From NCBI GenBank assembly GCA_964479435.1, contig CAYZME010000093.1:1-6631 (forward strand): a DNA stretch of 6,631 nt. The letters are read 5' to 3'. Below are positions 1 through 5,100 of this stretch, one piece after another. Made by a program: the position numbers and the translations under genes. How positions within the stretch are numbered: position 1 is the stretch's first letter; each line of letters starts with the position of its first letter. Below the pieces are notes generated by a model. That model was not told the DNA's origin. It worked only from the letters and a program-made list of their open reading frames with translations, and made no database searches. Source of the DNA: JAAYKS01 sp964479435 (GTDB lineage Bacteria > Bacillota > Clostridia > Saccharofermentanales > UBA5734).

Positions 1-903
1 GGCACCACCGGTGTCGGCAAAACCGAGTTGGCCAAAGCGTTGGCCGAAGTCATGTTCGGCGATGAAAACGCGATGGTCCGGCTGGACATGTCGGAATTCA
101 TGGAGAAATTCGACGTCAGCAAACTGATCGGCTCGCCCCCGGGCTACGTCGGGTACGAGGAGGGCGGCCAGCTGACCGAAAAAGTGCGGCGCCGGCCCTA
201 TGCGGTGGTGCTGTTTGACGAGATCGAAAAGGCCCACCCCGATGTGTTCAACGCGCTGCTGCAAATCCTCGAGGACGGCCGCCTGACCGATGGGCAGGGG
301 CGCACCGTCGATTTCCGCAACACGATCATCATCATGACCTCGAACATCGGGGCACGGATGCTGACATCGGCGGCGGGACGCCGGATCGGCTTTGACCATG
401 GCCTGTCCAACGGGTCGGGCGACGAGGCGTCGGATGAGCGCTTGTACGGCGGCAAATCGTACAACGAAGCGCGCGACCTGGTCCTCGACGAACTGCGCAA
501 AACGTTTAACCCCGAGTTTGTCAACCGCGTCGACGAGATCATCTTCTTCCGCATGCTGGATCGCGGCGCGATGCGCCAGATCGTCGGCCTGATGCTGGAC
601 GCTTTGCGCCAGCGCATCGGCGAGCTGGAGATCGACCTGGAGATCAGCGAGGCAGCCCGCGACCTGCTGGCCGACAAAGGATACGACCCGCAGTACGGCG
701 CGCGGCCTTTGCGCCGGGTGATTCAATCGCTGGTCGAGGATCGTTTTTCCGAAGCCATGCTCGACCAGGTGGTGGCGGCCGGCGATGTCGCGCAAGTGGA
801 CGTCGCCGACGGCGAGATCGTCATCCGCAAAGGCGAGCGGGTCGCGGCGGCGCCGGAACAGCCCGCGGCCGACGCGTCCGGGCAACCGGTGACGCAAGCG
901 TAG
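1..903 (+). CDS. clpC: ATP-dependent Clp protease ATP-binding subunit ClpC, C-terminal part (5' end outside window)
   Basis: This is the second AAA+ module of a ClpC-type Hsp100 unfoldase, which feeds substrates into the ClpP peptidase in the cytoplasm. The reading frame is open from base 1, and 300 residues are visible. Walker A (GTTGVGKT) is at residues 1-8, so the first AAA+ module and N-domain lie upstream. Walker B (VVLFDE) ends at D73-E74, sensor 1 (MTSN) at N115, the arginine finger in FNPEFVNR at R176, and sensor 2 (GARPLRR) at 233-239. The tripeptide IGF at 129-131 sits where the ClpP-docking loop is expected; ClpB lacks this loop, which supports ClpC. The segment from IGF to FNPEF is about 14 residues longer than in B. 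subtilis ClpC as I recall it. The tail after residue 280 is Ala/Pro/Gln-rich and probably disordered. A strong hairpin follows the gene. Family assignment is very secure. Confidence 0.95.
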   Translation, partial: GTTGVGKTELAKALAEVMFGDENAMVRLDMSEFMEKFDVSKLIGSPPGYVGYEEGGQLTEKVRRRPYAVVLFDEIEKAHPDVFNALLQILEDGRLTDGQGRTVDFRNTIIIMTSNIGARMLTSAAGRRIGFDHGLSNGSGDEASDERLYGGKSYNEARDLVLDELRKTFNPEFVNRVDEIIFFRMLDRGAMRQIVGLMLDALRQRIGELEIDLEISEAARDLLADKGYDPQYGARPLRRVIQSLVEDRFSEAMLDQVVAAGDVAQVDVADGEIVIRKGERVAAAPEQPAADASGQPVTQA

Positions 904-1136
904 GCGTTGCCGTGCTTGTAGGCGTCGCCCGGCCACAAAAAGATCATCATTTGTTGCCATTCAGACCCCGCGCCGGTTGTCCCGGCGCGGGGTTTCTGAT
1001 TGGCAAGCACGGGGTCGGCGGCTGCGGAACCGGCCGGCAAGCGAGGGAACAAGCAACAGCCGGGAAGAGTCTAACAGGGCAGACAGGTCAGGCGGGGAGA
1101 AGGAAAGTCCAGCAAGATAGAGGAGGGATCGACACC
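904..1136. other. Intergenic region between clpC and the DUF3221-like gene
   Basis: This stretch holds the clpC terminator at 963-997 and, at its right end, a purine-rich leader with an AGGAGG ribosome binding site at 1121-1126. I found no convincing -35/-10 pair. A short direct repeat straddles the clpC stop codon: GTAGGCGTTGCC at 900-911 and GTAGGCGTCGCC at 918-929 match at 11 of 12 positions, 18 bp apart. No small gene is supported here. Confidence 0.6.
963..997 (+). terminator. Rho-independent terminator of clpC
   Basis: A perfect 12-bp stem is formed by ACCCCGCGCCGG (965-976) and CCGGCGCGGGGT (982-993), with a 5-base loop TTGTC. It is followed by a short T-rich tail, TTTCTGATT. It lies 61 bases after the clpC stop. 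The stem is very GC-rich and the T-tract is short and interrupted. A near copy occurs at 1579-1612. Confidence 0.8.
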
Positions 1137-1535
1137 ATGTCGCGTTTTGTCAAACCGTTTCGCTGGGTGGCCGCGGCCGCGGTCGTGCTGGTTGTTATGC
1201 TGGGGATTGGCTTTGTGGTTAACCGCGTCACGGGCGGAGGCCTCTGGCGCGCGATCCAGCCGTTGTCCATGAGCCGCGTCCGCCAGGAGCCGCATTTTAC
1301 GGGAACGGTGACCCGGGTGGACGACGACGCCATTCTGGTGGCGGTGGACGCGGGCGAAGACGCGCGCCGGAGCAGCGACCTCATCGTTGTCTCTCTGGCG
1401 GCAAAATTAAAAGAAAGCCAGACCGGTTTTTCTCCGGGCGACCGGGTGACCGTGTACTACGATGGGGTCATCGCGGAGAGCTATCCGGCGCAGGTACACA
1501 CCGTATACGCCATTGTGCGGGTTTTGGCAGAATAA
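1137..1535 (+). CDS. Single-pass membrane protein with DUF3221 (YobA)-like domain
   Basis: The predicted protein has 132 residues. A short basic N-terminus (MSRFVKPFR) is followed by a hydrophobic segment at about residues 11-28, which should be a membrane anchor or uncleaved signal, placing the rest outside the cytoplasm. Residues 54-130 form a beta-rich domain that opens with FTGTVTRVDDDAILV and ends with GDRVTVYYDGVIAESYPAQV. The (W/Y)(F/Y)DG..xESYPAQ pattern resembles the DUF3221/YobA family of small Firmicute lipoproteins and secreted proteins, whose function is unknown. There is no lipobox cysteine, so it is not a lipoprotein. I chose the ATG at 1137 because AGGAGG lies at 1121-1126, 10 bases upstream, and the hydrophobic segment follows directly. 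The frame stays open back to 912, but the extra residues look non-coding. The gene is bounded by near-identical hairpins. The domain assignment is by motif recall and is moderate. Confidence 0.65.
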   Translation: MSRFVKPFRWVAAAAVVLVVMLGIGFVVNRVTGGGLWRAIQPLSMSRVRQEPHFTGTVTRVDDDAILVAVDAGEDARRSSDLIVVSLAAKLKESQTGFSPGDRVTVYYDGVIAESYPAQVHTVYAIVRVLAE

Positions 1536-1542
1536 AAACCCC

Positions 1543-1567
1543 GGTGTCGCCGCGAAAATCGCGCACC
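1543..1567 (+). other. Small hairpin after the DUF3221-like gene
   Basis: CGCGA (1551-1555) and TCGCG (1559-1563) can pair around an AAA loop. The flanking GGTG (1543-1546) and CACC (1564-1567) extend the structure with a 4-base bulge. It begins just after the stop codon, has no T-tract, and precedes the stronger hairpin at 1579-1607. It may protect the mRNA 3' end or may be chance in GC-rich DNA. Confidence 0.3.
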
Positions 1568-1578
1568 TTGTCCCGTTG

Positions 1579-1612
1579 ACCCCGCGCCGGTTTTCACCGC
1601 GCGGGGTTTCTG
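1579..1612 (+). terminator. Hairpin terminator between the DUF3221-like gene and the CpXC gene
   Basis: ACCCCGCGC (1579-1587) pairs with GCGCGGGGT (1599-1607). The stem can be extended by GG (1589-1590) with CC (1597-1598) across a single bulged C. It is followed by TTTCTG. Its left arm and the following bases repeat the clpC terminator almost exactly. It ends only about 20 bases before the ribosome binding site of the next gene, so it may be a partial terminator allowing read-through. Confidence 0.65.
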
Positions 1613-1619
1613 TTATCCT
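1591..1619 (+). promoter_or_regulatory. Possible promoter for the CpXC gene embedded in the terminator
   Basis: TTTTCA (1591-1596, four of six matches to TTGACA) and TATCCT (1614-1619, four of six matches to TATAAT) are separated by exactly 17 bases, and TG at 1611-1612 gives an extended -10. The -35 box would fall in the loop of the terminator hairpin. Transcription would start near 1626, leaving a very short leader that just includes the ribosome binding site. This is a weak match and may be coincidental. Confidence 0.3.
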
Positions 1620-1639
1620 CGAAACCGGAGGGATCAGAC

Positions 1640-2347
1640 ATGCCCGCACACGAGAGTTTATTTCACAAACAGGCGATTTTATGCCCGCATTGTGGTCTGG
1701 AAGAACCGGCGACAATCTGGGACGGGATCAATGCCCGCACCGACCCCGATCTCAAAGAGCGTTTGCTGCGCAAACGGTTGCAAAGCCACGTCTGCGCCAA
1801 TTGCGGACTGGACTTTATCCTCGCGGAACCGCTGGTATACCACGACCCCGCTCTGCGCCTTCTGGTGGTGGTGATCCCCGATGCGGCCCCAGAGGAGCGG
1901 GCGCCGGAAGCGGACGCCGCCCCCCGCTATGACGACCCGGCGGTGGCCGCCCGTATGGCGCGGGCCGCCTGCGGTTTTGAACCGGCGCCGGCGGATGGTT
2001 ACACCCTGCGCATGGTGCCCGACTACAACCATCTGATCGAAAAAATCCACCTGGCCGATCACGGGCGCGACGACCGCCTGATCGAGGTGCTCAAAGTCGC
2101 GATCCGGCGCAACCCGACGCCGGGAAAACCGACCTCGGGCATCGCGGAAATCCTCTATGCCGGCGAACAGGATGAGGAGATGTGTTTCATGATCCGCGAC
2201 GGCGAGGGAGCCTGGTTCCAGTTGGAACTGGATGCCGCGCTATACAGCAACGCCGCCCGGGTCATGGGCGGCGCGCTCGGCCCCGAGGGGCAGTGGGCGG
2301 TGATTGACACCGCGTACGCCGTGGATTTGATCAACCGCCTGTCCTAA
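1640..2347 (+). CDS. CpXC domain protein (zinc-binding N-terminus, unknown function)
   Basis: This 235-residue soluble protein begins with a CpXC-type domain. Two cysteine pairs, CPHC at residues 15-18 and CANC at 52-55, are spaced to bind one zinc ion. The intervening WDGINARTDPDLKERLL and the following LVYHDP match the family pattern (a conserved W-x-x-I-N, DP-x-L-K, and YxDP). Residues 75-100 are a Pro/Ala/Glu-rich linker. The C-terminal part, from about 120, contains LRMVPDYNHLIEKIHLADHGRDDRL-like helical sequence and then a small alpha/beta segment; I do not recognise a separate family in it. The ATG at 1640 is supported by GGAGGG at 1627-1632, 7 bases upstream. The biochemical role of CpXC proteins is not established, and nothing nearby defines it. 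The gene ends 27 bases from the stop of a convergent gene. Confidence 0.87.
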   Translation: MPAHESLFHKQAILCPHCGLEEPATIWDGINARTDPDLKERLLRKRLQSHVCANCGLDFILAEPLVYHDPALRLLVVVIPDAAPEERAPEADAAPRYDDPAVAARMARAACGFEPAPADGYTLRMVPDYNHLIEKIHLADHGRDDRLIEVLKVAIRRNPTPGKPTSGIAEILYAGEQDEEMCFMIRDGEGAWFQLELDAALYSNAARVMGGALGPEGQWAVIDTAYAVDLINRLS

Positions 2348-2374
2348 GCGCCGATCGGCGAACGTGCGTGGGCC
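2348..2374. other. Convergent gene junction with palindrome
   Basis: Only 27 bases separate the stop codons of the + strand CpXC gene and the - strand membrane protein gene. A perfect 12-bp palindrome, CGCCGATCGGCG, occupies 2349-2360. A second weak stem (GTGG.GCC with GGCCAC) spans 2368-2386 and reaches into the membrane protein gene. Neither has a T-tract on either strand, so a bidirectional terminator is possible but not well supported. Confidence 0.3.
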
Positions 2375-2965
2375 CTAGGCGGCCACACCCCACGAGCCGA
2401 TCACCAGCGACAGCGCGCCAAAATACAGCAAATACCCCAGGACCAGCAGGATCAGCGTCTGGTTGTCGTCGCGGTGGATGCGCCGGCGCAAGGTGAAAAA
2501 GGTCAGGATCGCGCCGGCCATCAGGCCCAACAGGAGCATCAGAACCGACAACGGCGCGGCACTGCGCGCGGAAAAGGCCGCGATGAGCATCGCCGCGGTC
2601 ATCGGCGCGCTGGCCGGCGCGACGGCGGCCGCCAATTCCCGCAAGCCGAGGCGGACCCGAGCCATAAAGCGCAAATACAGGTGCAGAATTCCGGTCAACA
2701 GCGCCCAGCGCACGACGGTTTGCACCGCCGCGAACAACGCGGCGGCGCCGACAGAGGACGCGCCGCCCAGCGACAGACCCAAAGAGACAAAACTGATATA
2801 GAATCGCGGCGCGCCGTACCCGATCGCTGCCACAATCGCGGCGGCGACGGCTTCCAATCCGATCAGCAGAATCATGGCTTCATATCCCGGCTTCACCGCG
2901 AACGACATCGCGGTGTCGACCGGGGTGCGCAAAAACCCCGCGTATTGCCGTAGCAGCGCGCGCAA
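2375..2965 (-). CDS. Multi-pass membrane protein, YIP1-like (probable C-terminal part of a frameshifted gene)
   Basis: The 196 visible residues form an integral membrane protein with about five hydrophobic segments, at roughly residues 29-49, 75-96, 110-131, 138-158 and 169-191. The N-terminal stretch RALLRQYAGFLRTPVDTA, a short amphipathic lead-in before the first membrane span, resembles YIP1-family proteins of Clostridia, but no residue is diagnostic. The only early start in this frame is a TTG at 2965 with no good ribosome binding site; an ATG at 2908 would cut off the lead-in. Upstream in this frame the sequence is open to a stop at 3071-3073 but reads as unnatural Arg-rich text. The neighbouring zinc-ribbon frame (2893-3135) ends inside this one. 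I infer one gene of about 253 residues broken by a missing base. Function is unknown; the gene would be the last in the - strand run. Confidence 0.65.
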   Translation of the reverse strand: MRALLRQYAGFLRTPVDTAMSFAVKPGYEAMILLIGLEAVAAAIVAAIGYGAPRFYISFVSLGLSLGGASSVGAAALFAAVQTVVRWALLTGILHLYLRFMARVRLGLRELAAAVAPASAPMTAAMLIAAFSARSAAPLSVLMLLLGLMAGAILTFFTLRRRIHRDDNQTLILLVLGYLLYFGALSLVIGSWGVAA

Positions 2966-3135
2966 CTGTCCCGCGCGCGGGCAGCGCGGGTTGTACGGCC
3001 GCCGCCGGCGCTGCCTGACGAAGCGCCGGGAGCGCCGCCGCTGGGCGCATCGCGATTCTGCGTGCCGCCGCTACGGCAGGTACAGACCTCACCGGCCTTG
3101 AGTTCGCGGCCGCAATAAAAACATTCTCTCGCCAT
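2893..3135 (-). CDS. Zinc-ribbon N-terminal fragment, probably the 5' part of the adjacent membrane protein gene
   Basis: The frame starts at ATG 3135, with GGAG 7 bases upstream (3143-3146 on the + strand). It encodes MARECFYCGRELKAGEVCTC, where C5, C8, C18 and C20 form a CxxC...CxC zinc-ribbon pattern. A Gly/Ser/Ala-rich linker follows (to about residue 45). After that the frame runs into Arg/Cys-rich text that looks out of frame and stops at 2893. Zinc ribbon plus linker plus YIP1-like membrane domain is a common arrangement in Clostridia. From 3135 to the membrane frame at 2965 there are 170 bases, one short of a multiple of three, so one missing base would fuse the two. The start lies 26 bases after the stop of the SMP-30 gene, suggesting cotranscription. 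It may be a real small protein, a broken gene, or an assembly error. Confidence 0.6.
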   Translation of the reverse strand: MARECFYCGRELKAGEVCTCRSGGTQNRDAPSGGAPGASSGSAGGGRTTRAARARDSCARCYGNTRGFCAPRSTPRCRSR

Positions 3136-3161
3136 CACGGAGCTCCGTTATCTGTTATGCG

Positions 3162-4085
3162 TCAGCGGTTCGCGCCGGGTTCACCGGCAAAGTCAAAGAA
3201 CGCCCGCCCGTAGGCGCCCGGCCGCACCGCAAAGATCCCGCCGGCATGCGGATAGTTTTGCAGTTGCTCGGGGCTGGTCGCGATGCGCGCGGTGGTGATG
3301 AACAACGTGCCATAATCGGCGCCGCCAAAGCAGCAGCTGGTGATGTTGAGGGCGGGGACATCGATCTGTGCCAGCGTGGCGCCGTCCGATGGGCGGATGC
3401 AGCGCACTTTGCCGCCGCCGAAAAACGCCACCCACAGATACCCGTCGTTGTCGATGGTCATGCCGTCCGGGCGGCCTTCGTCGGTCGTGAAGGCGCGGAC
3501 GACGCGGCGGTCGGCGAGGCTGCCGTTAGCCAGGTCATACGCGAAGGCCGCGATCTCCATGGTTTGTGTGTCGATGTAATACAGCGTCTGATGATCGGCC
3601 GAAAAAGCCAGACCGTTGGAAGTCCCCACCGGCTCGATCAGGGTGCGGTAGCGACCGTCCGCTTCCAGACTGTAAAACGCGCCGGGGATCACCCGGTCAC
3701 CCTGGCGGGAGGCCATCGATCCGGCCAGAAAGCGGCCGTTGGGATCGCATTTGCCATCGTTAAAACGGTTGGAGGGTTTGTCGGCTTCGGGGTCGACCCA
3801 GGCCGCAAAGTCCGCTTTGTCGTCCCGCAGCTCGAGCCAGCCAAAGCCGTTGGCACCCGCCGCCAGGACGCGGCCGCTTGCGGAAAAAGCAAAACAGCCG
3901 AGCGGCATCGGCGCTTGCCAGGCCCGGTCCGCGACCTGCCCCCCCGGCTGCTCGCCGGTGGTGCGATGGAGCACGCCGGGGATGATATCTACCCAGTACA
4001 GCGCCTGTTCGGCCTCGCGCCACACCGGGCCCTCGCCCAGCGCGGCGCGTGCGTCCAGCAGCAACTCCGCTTTCATCTGTTTCAT
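3162..4085 (-). CDS. SMP-30/gluconolactonase/LRE family protein
   Basis: The predicted protein has 307 residues, the usual length for this six-bladed beta-propeller family of metal-dependent lactonases and related hydrolases. Family landmarks are in order: GEGPVW at 17-22 with the metal ligand E18; RFNDGKCDPNGRF at 107-119 with N109; SNGLAFS at 156-162 with the ligand N157; YYIDT at 169-173; and GRPDGMTIDNDG at 204-215 with the ligand D207. These correspond to the Glu, Asn, Asn and Asp sites of SMP-30. There is no signal peptide, so it should be cytoplasmic. The likely reaction is opening of a sugar lactone such as gluconolactone, but substrate cannot be read from sequence and no sugar dehydrogenase or kinase is nearby. 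The ATG at 4085 is favoured by an excellent GGAGGAGGT 6 bases upstream (4092-4100); a second ATG at 4076 is less well placed. The open frame extends to 4280 but would overlap the sortase. Confidence 0.93.
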   Translation of the reverse strand: MKQMKAELLLDARAALGEGPVWREAEQALYWVDIIPGVLHRTTGEQPGGQVADRAWQAPMPLGCFAFSASGRVLAAGANGFGWLELRDDKADFAAWVDPEADKPSNRFNDGKCDPNGRFLAGSMASRQGDRVIPGAFYSLEADGRYRTLIEPVGTSNGLAFSADHQTLYYIDTQTMEIAAFAYDLANGSLADRRVVRAFTTDEGRPDGMTIDNDGYLWVAFFGGGKVRCIRPSDGATLAQIDVPALNITSCCFGGADYGTLFITTARIATSPEQLQNYPHAGGIFAVRPGAYGRAFFDFAGEPGANR

Positions 4086-4100
4086 CTCGCTACCTCCTCC

Positions 4101-4130
4101 GTATATAACACCTACATAAACAGTATAAAC
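4101..4130 (-). promoter_or_regulatory. AT-rich promoter/operator candidate upstream of the SMP-30 gene
   Basis: In an otherwise GC-rich region this 30-base stretch is strongly AT-rich. On the - strand it carries TATACT (4122-4127), a five-of-six match to the -10 consensus, about 36 bases before the start codon. No -35 box is seen at the right distance. It also contains three related words on the - strand, GTTTATACT, GTTTATGTA and GTTATATAC, which may be a regulator binding site overlapping the start of transcription. This suggests the gene has its own promoter. Confidence 0.4.
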
Positions 4131-4146
4131 CATTCCCCCTGAAGGC

Positions 4147-4184
4147 CGGTGGTGAACGCCGTGCGTTGGCCACCGCTTAGCGGT
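4147..4184 (-). other. Two overlapping, mutually exclusive hairpins between sortase and SMP-30 genes
   Basis: CGGTGG (4147-4152) pairs with CCACCG (4170-4175), and nested inside AACGC (4155-4159) pairs with GCGTT (4163-4167) around a 3-base loop. A second, 13-base inverted repeat, ACCGCT-T-AGCGGT (4172-4184), shares bases 4172-4175 with the first, so both cannot form together. Neither has a T-tract. The element lies 20-57 bases after the sortase stop codon and may be a weak terminator, an mRNA processing site, or chance. Confidence 0.35.
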
Positions 4185-4203
4185 ACTCGCCCGGTCAAGT
4201 GCC

Positions 4204-5100
4204 TCAGCGGGGCTGCGCGCTCTCCAGTTCCGCGTGCACCAGCAGGCGGTCGTTGCCCTGGGGATCCACGCGAAAATCACAGGTCACCAACATGCATTGC
4301 TTGCCTGTGGCCGGCGCGAAAATTTTACCCATCAGCAGGTCTTTATATACCGATTCAACCTGGAAGACCCGGTACGTGTAGACCGTATCGCGGGTGGTGA
4401 TCGTGAACGCGTCGCCGACCTGCATTTCCTGTAAACGGGAGAAATACACCCCGTAATACTTCATTTTATGGCCCAGCAAGACGGTGCGCCCGTCCGCGCC
4501 GATGGGCGCGGATGGTTCATAGCGGCCGATGCCGTAGCGCAAAGTGACGTCGGTCGCGCCTTCGAGCACCGCGTCCCCCTCCTTGGCGATGCGGGGGATG
4601 GCGATCATCCCGATCGGCTCGATCACCACAGTCGGGGGTTTGTATTCCTCCACGGGTTCGGGCTCGGTCGGCTCGGGTTCGCTGGCGCCGGGCGCGGTCG
4701 GCAGCGGGGTGGTGGGGCGCGGCCGCGTTTCGCGAATGACAGGGGTCTCGNNNNNNNNNNCCGCCCCGACCTCGATCATCTCGCCCGACAAAAAGGCGTC
4801 GCGCAGTTTGTCCGCTGTCCGGCTGCGCATGTAGTACTCATAGGGCGTTTTCAGCACGAGGAACAGCCCGGCGGCAAAACACACCACGATCACGGTATTG
4901 AGCGCCCAATCGAGGGGTGTCGCCCGACGGCGGAACCATTTGCGGGGCAAACGGCGCGCTTTTGGGTCGCGGCCGGGCGCGTCGGCGCGCACGGCCGCCA
5001 ATATACGTTCGGTCCGTTCGGGTTCCCCCGCGGCGCGGTCGACTTGCGCTTCCCCCAACGCGCGCAGGGTTGTCAGTCTTTTATCTGTGTCCATCGCCAT
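4204..5100 (-). CDS. Membrane-anchored sortase (class D/E-like) with cytoplasmic N-terminal extension
   Basis: Sortases are transpeptidases that attach surface proteins to the cell wall or link pilins. The protein has 298 residues, counting the 10-N gap as written. Residues 1-62 are hydrophilic and end in a basic patch (KARRLPRKWFRRR), predicting a cytoplasmic location. A single membrane span follows at about 65-84, then a region containing the assembly gap, a Pro/Glu-rich linker (about 118-158), and the catalytic domain (159-292). The catalytic triad is visible: H211 in LLGHKMKYYG, C274 in MLVTC, and R285 in NDRLLVHAEL. Class cannot be settled; the absence of a C-terminal membrane span argues against class C. 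The start overlaps the sigma factor gene by 20 bases. ATGs at 5100 and 5094 are both possible; GAGGGG (5105-5110) lies 4 and 10 bases upstream of them. No sorting-signal substrate is seen in the window. Confidence 0.93.
   Translation of the reverse strand: MAMDTDKRLTTLRALGEAQVDRAAGEPERTERILAAVRADAPGRDPKARRLPRKWFRRRATPLDWALNTVIVVCFAAGLFLVLKTPYEYYMRSRTADKLRDAFLSGEMIEVGAXXXXETPVIRETRPRPTTPLPTAPGASEPEPTEPEPVEEYKPPTVVIEPIGMIAIPRIAKEGDAVLEGATDVTLRYGIGRYEPSAPIGADGRTVLLGHKMKYYGVYFSRLQEMQVGDAFTITTRDTVYTYRVFQVESVYKDLLMGKIFAPATGKQCMLVTCDFRVDPQGNDRLLVHAELESAQPR
4751..4760. other. Assembly gap of 10 Ns inside the sortase gene
   Basis: Ten undetermined bases fall in the extracellular stalk between the membrane span and the Pro/Glu-rich linker. 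The reading frame is consistent on both sides if the gap is taken literally, but the real length may differ. The flanking + strand sequence codes for Arg/Thr/Pro-rich linker, so a low-complexity repeat may have caused the gap. Confidence 0.97.

Noticed and set aside
912..1136. Upstream extension of the DUF3221-like gene to 912
   Set aside because: The extension would translate through the clpC terminator hairpin and has no ribosome binding site, whereas the ATG at 1137 has AGGAGG and is followed directly by the membrane anchor.
2369..2380. GGGCCCTAGGC at the convergent junction as a further copy of the intergenic palindrome
   Set aside because: It shares the core GCCCTAGG but includes the TAG stop of the membrane protein gene, is a single copy, and lacks the ATTG spacer, so chance is sufficient.
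2463..2953. Two + strand open frames opposite the YIP1-like membrane protein
   Set aside because: Their translations are Arg/Gln-rich and lack any motif, while the - strand frame has clear hydrophobic segments of membrane-span length.
3246..4142. Long open frame of 298 codons on the + strand opposite the SMP-30 gene
   Set aside because: The - strand frame carries all SMP-30 metal-site motifs and an excellent ribosome binding site; the + strand translation shows no recognisable domain and is a GC-rich shadow.
4086..4280. Upstream extension of the SMP-30 gene to 4280
   Set aside because: It would overlap the sortase C-terminus by 77 bases and would place the GGAGGAGGT ribosome binding site inside the coding region.
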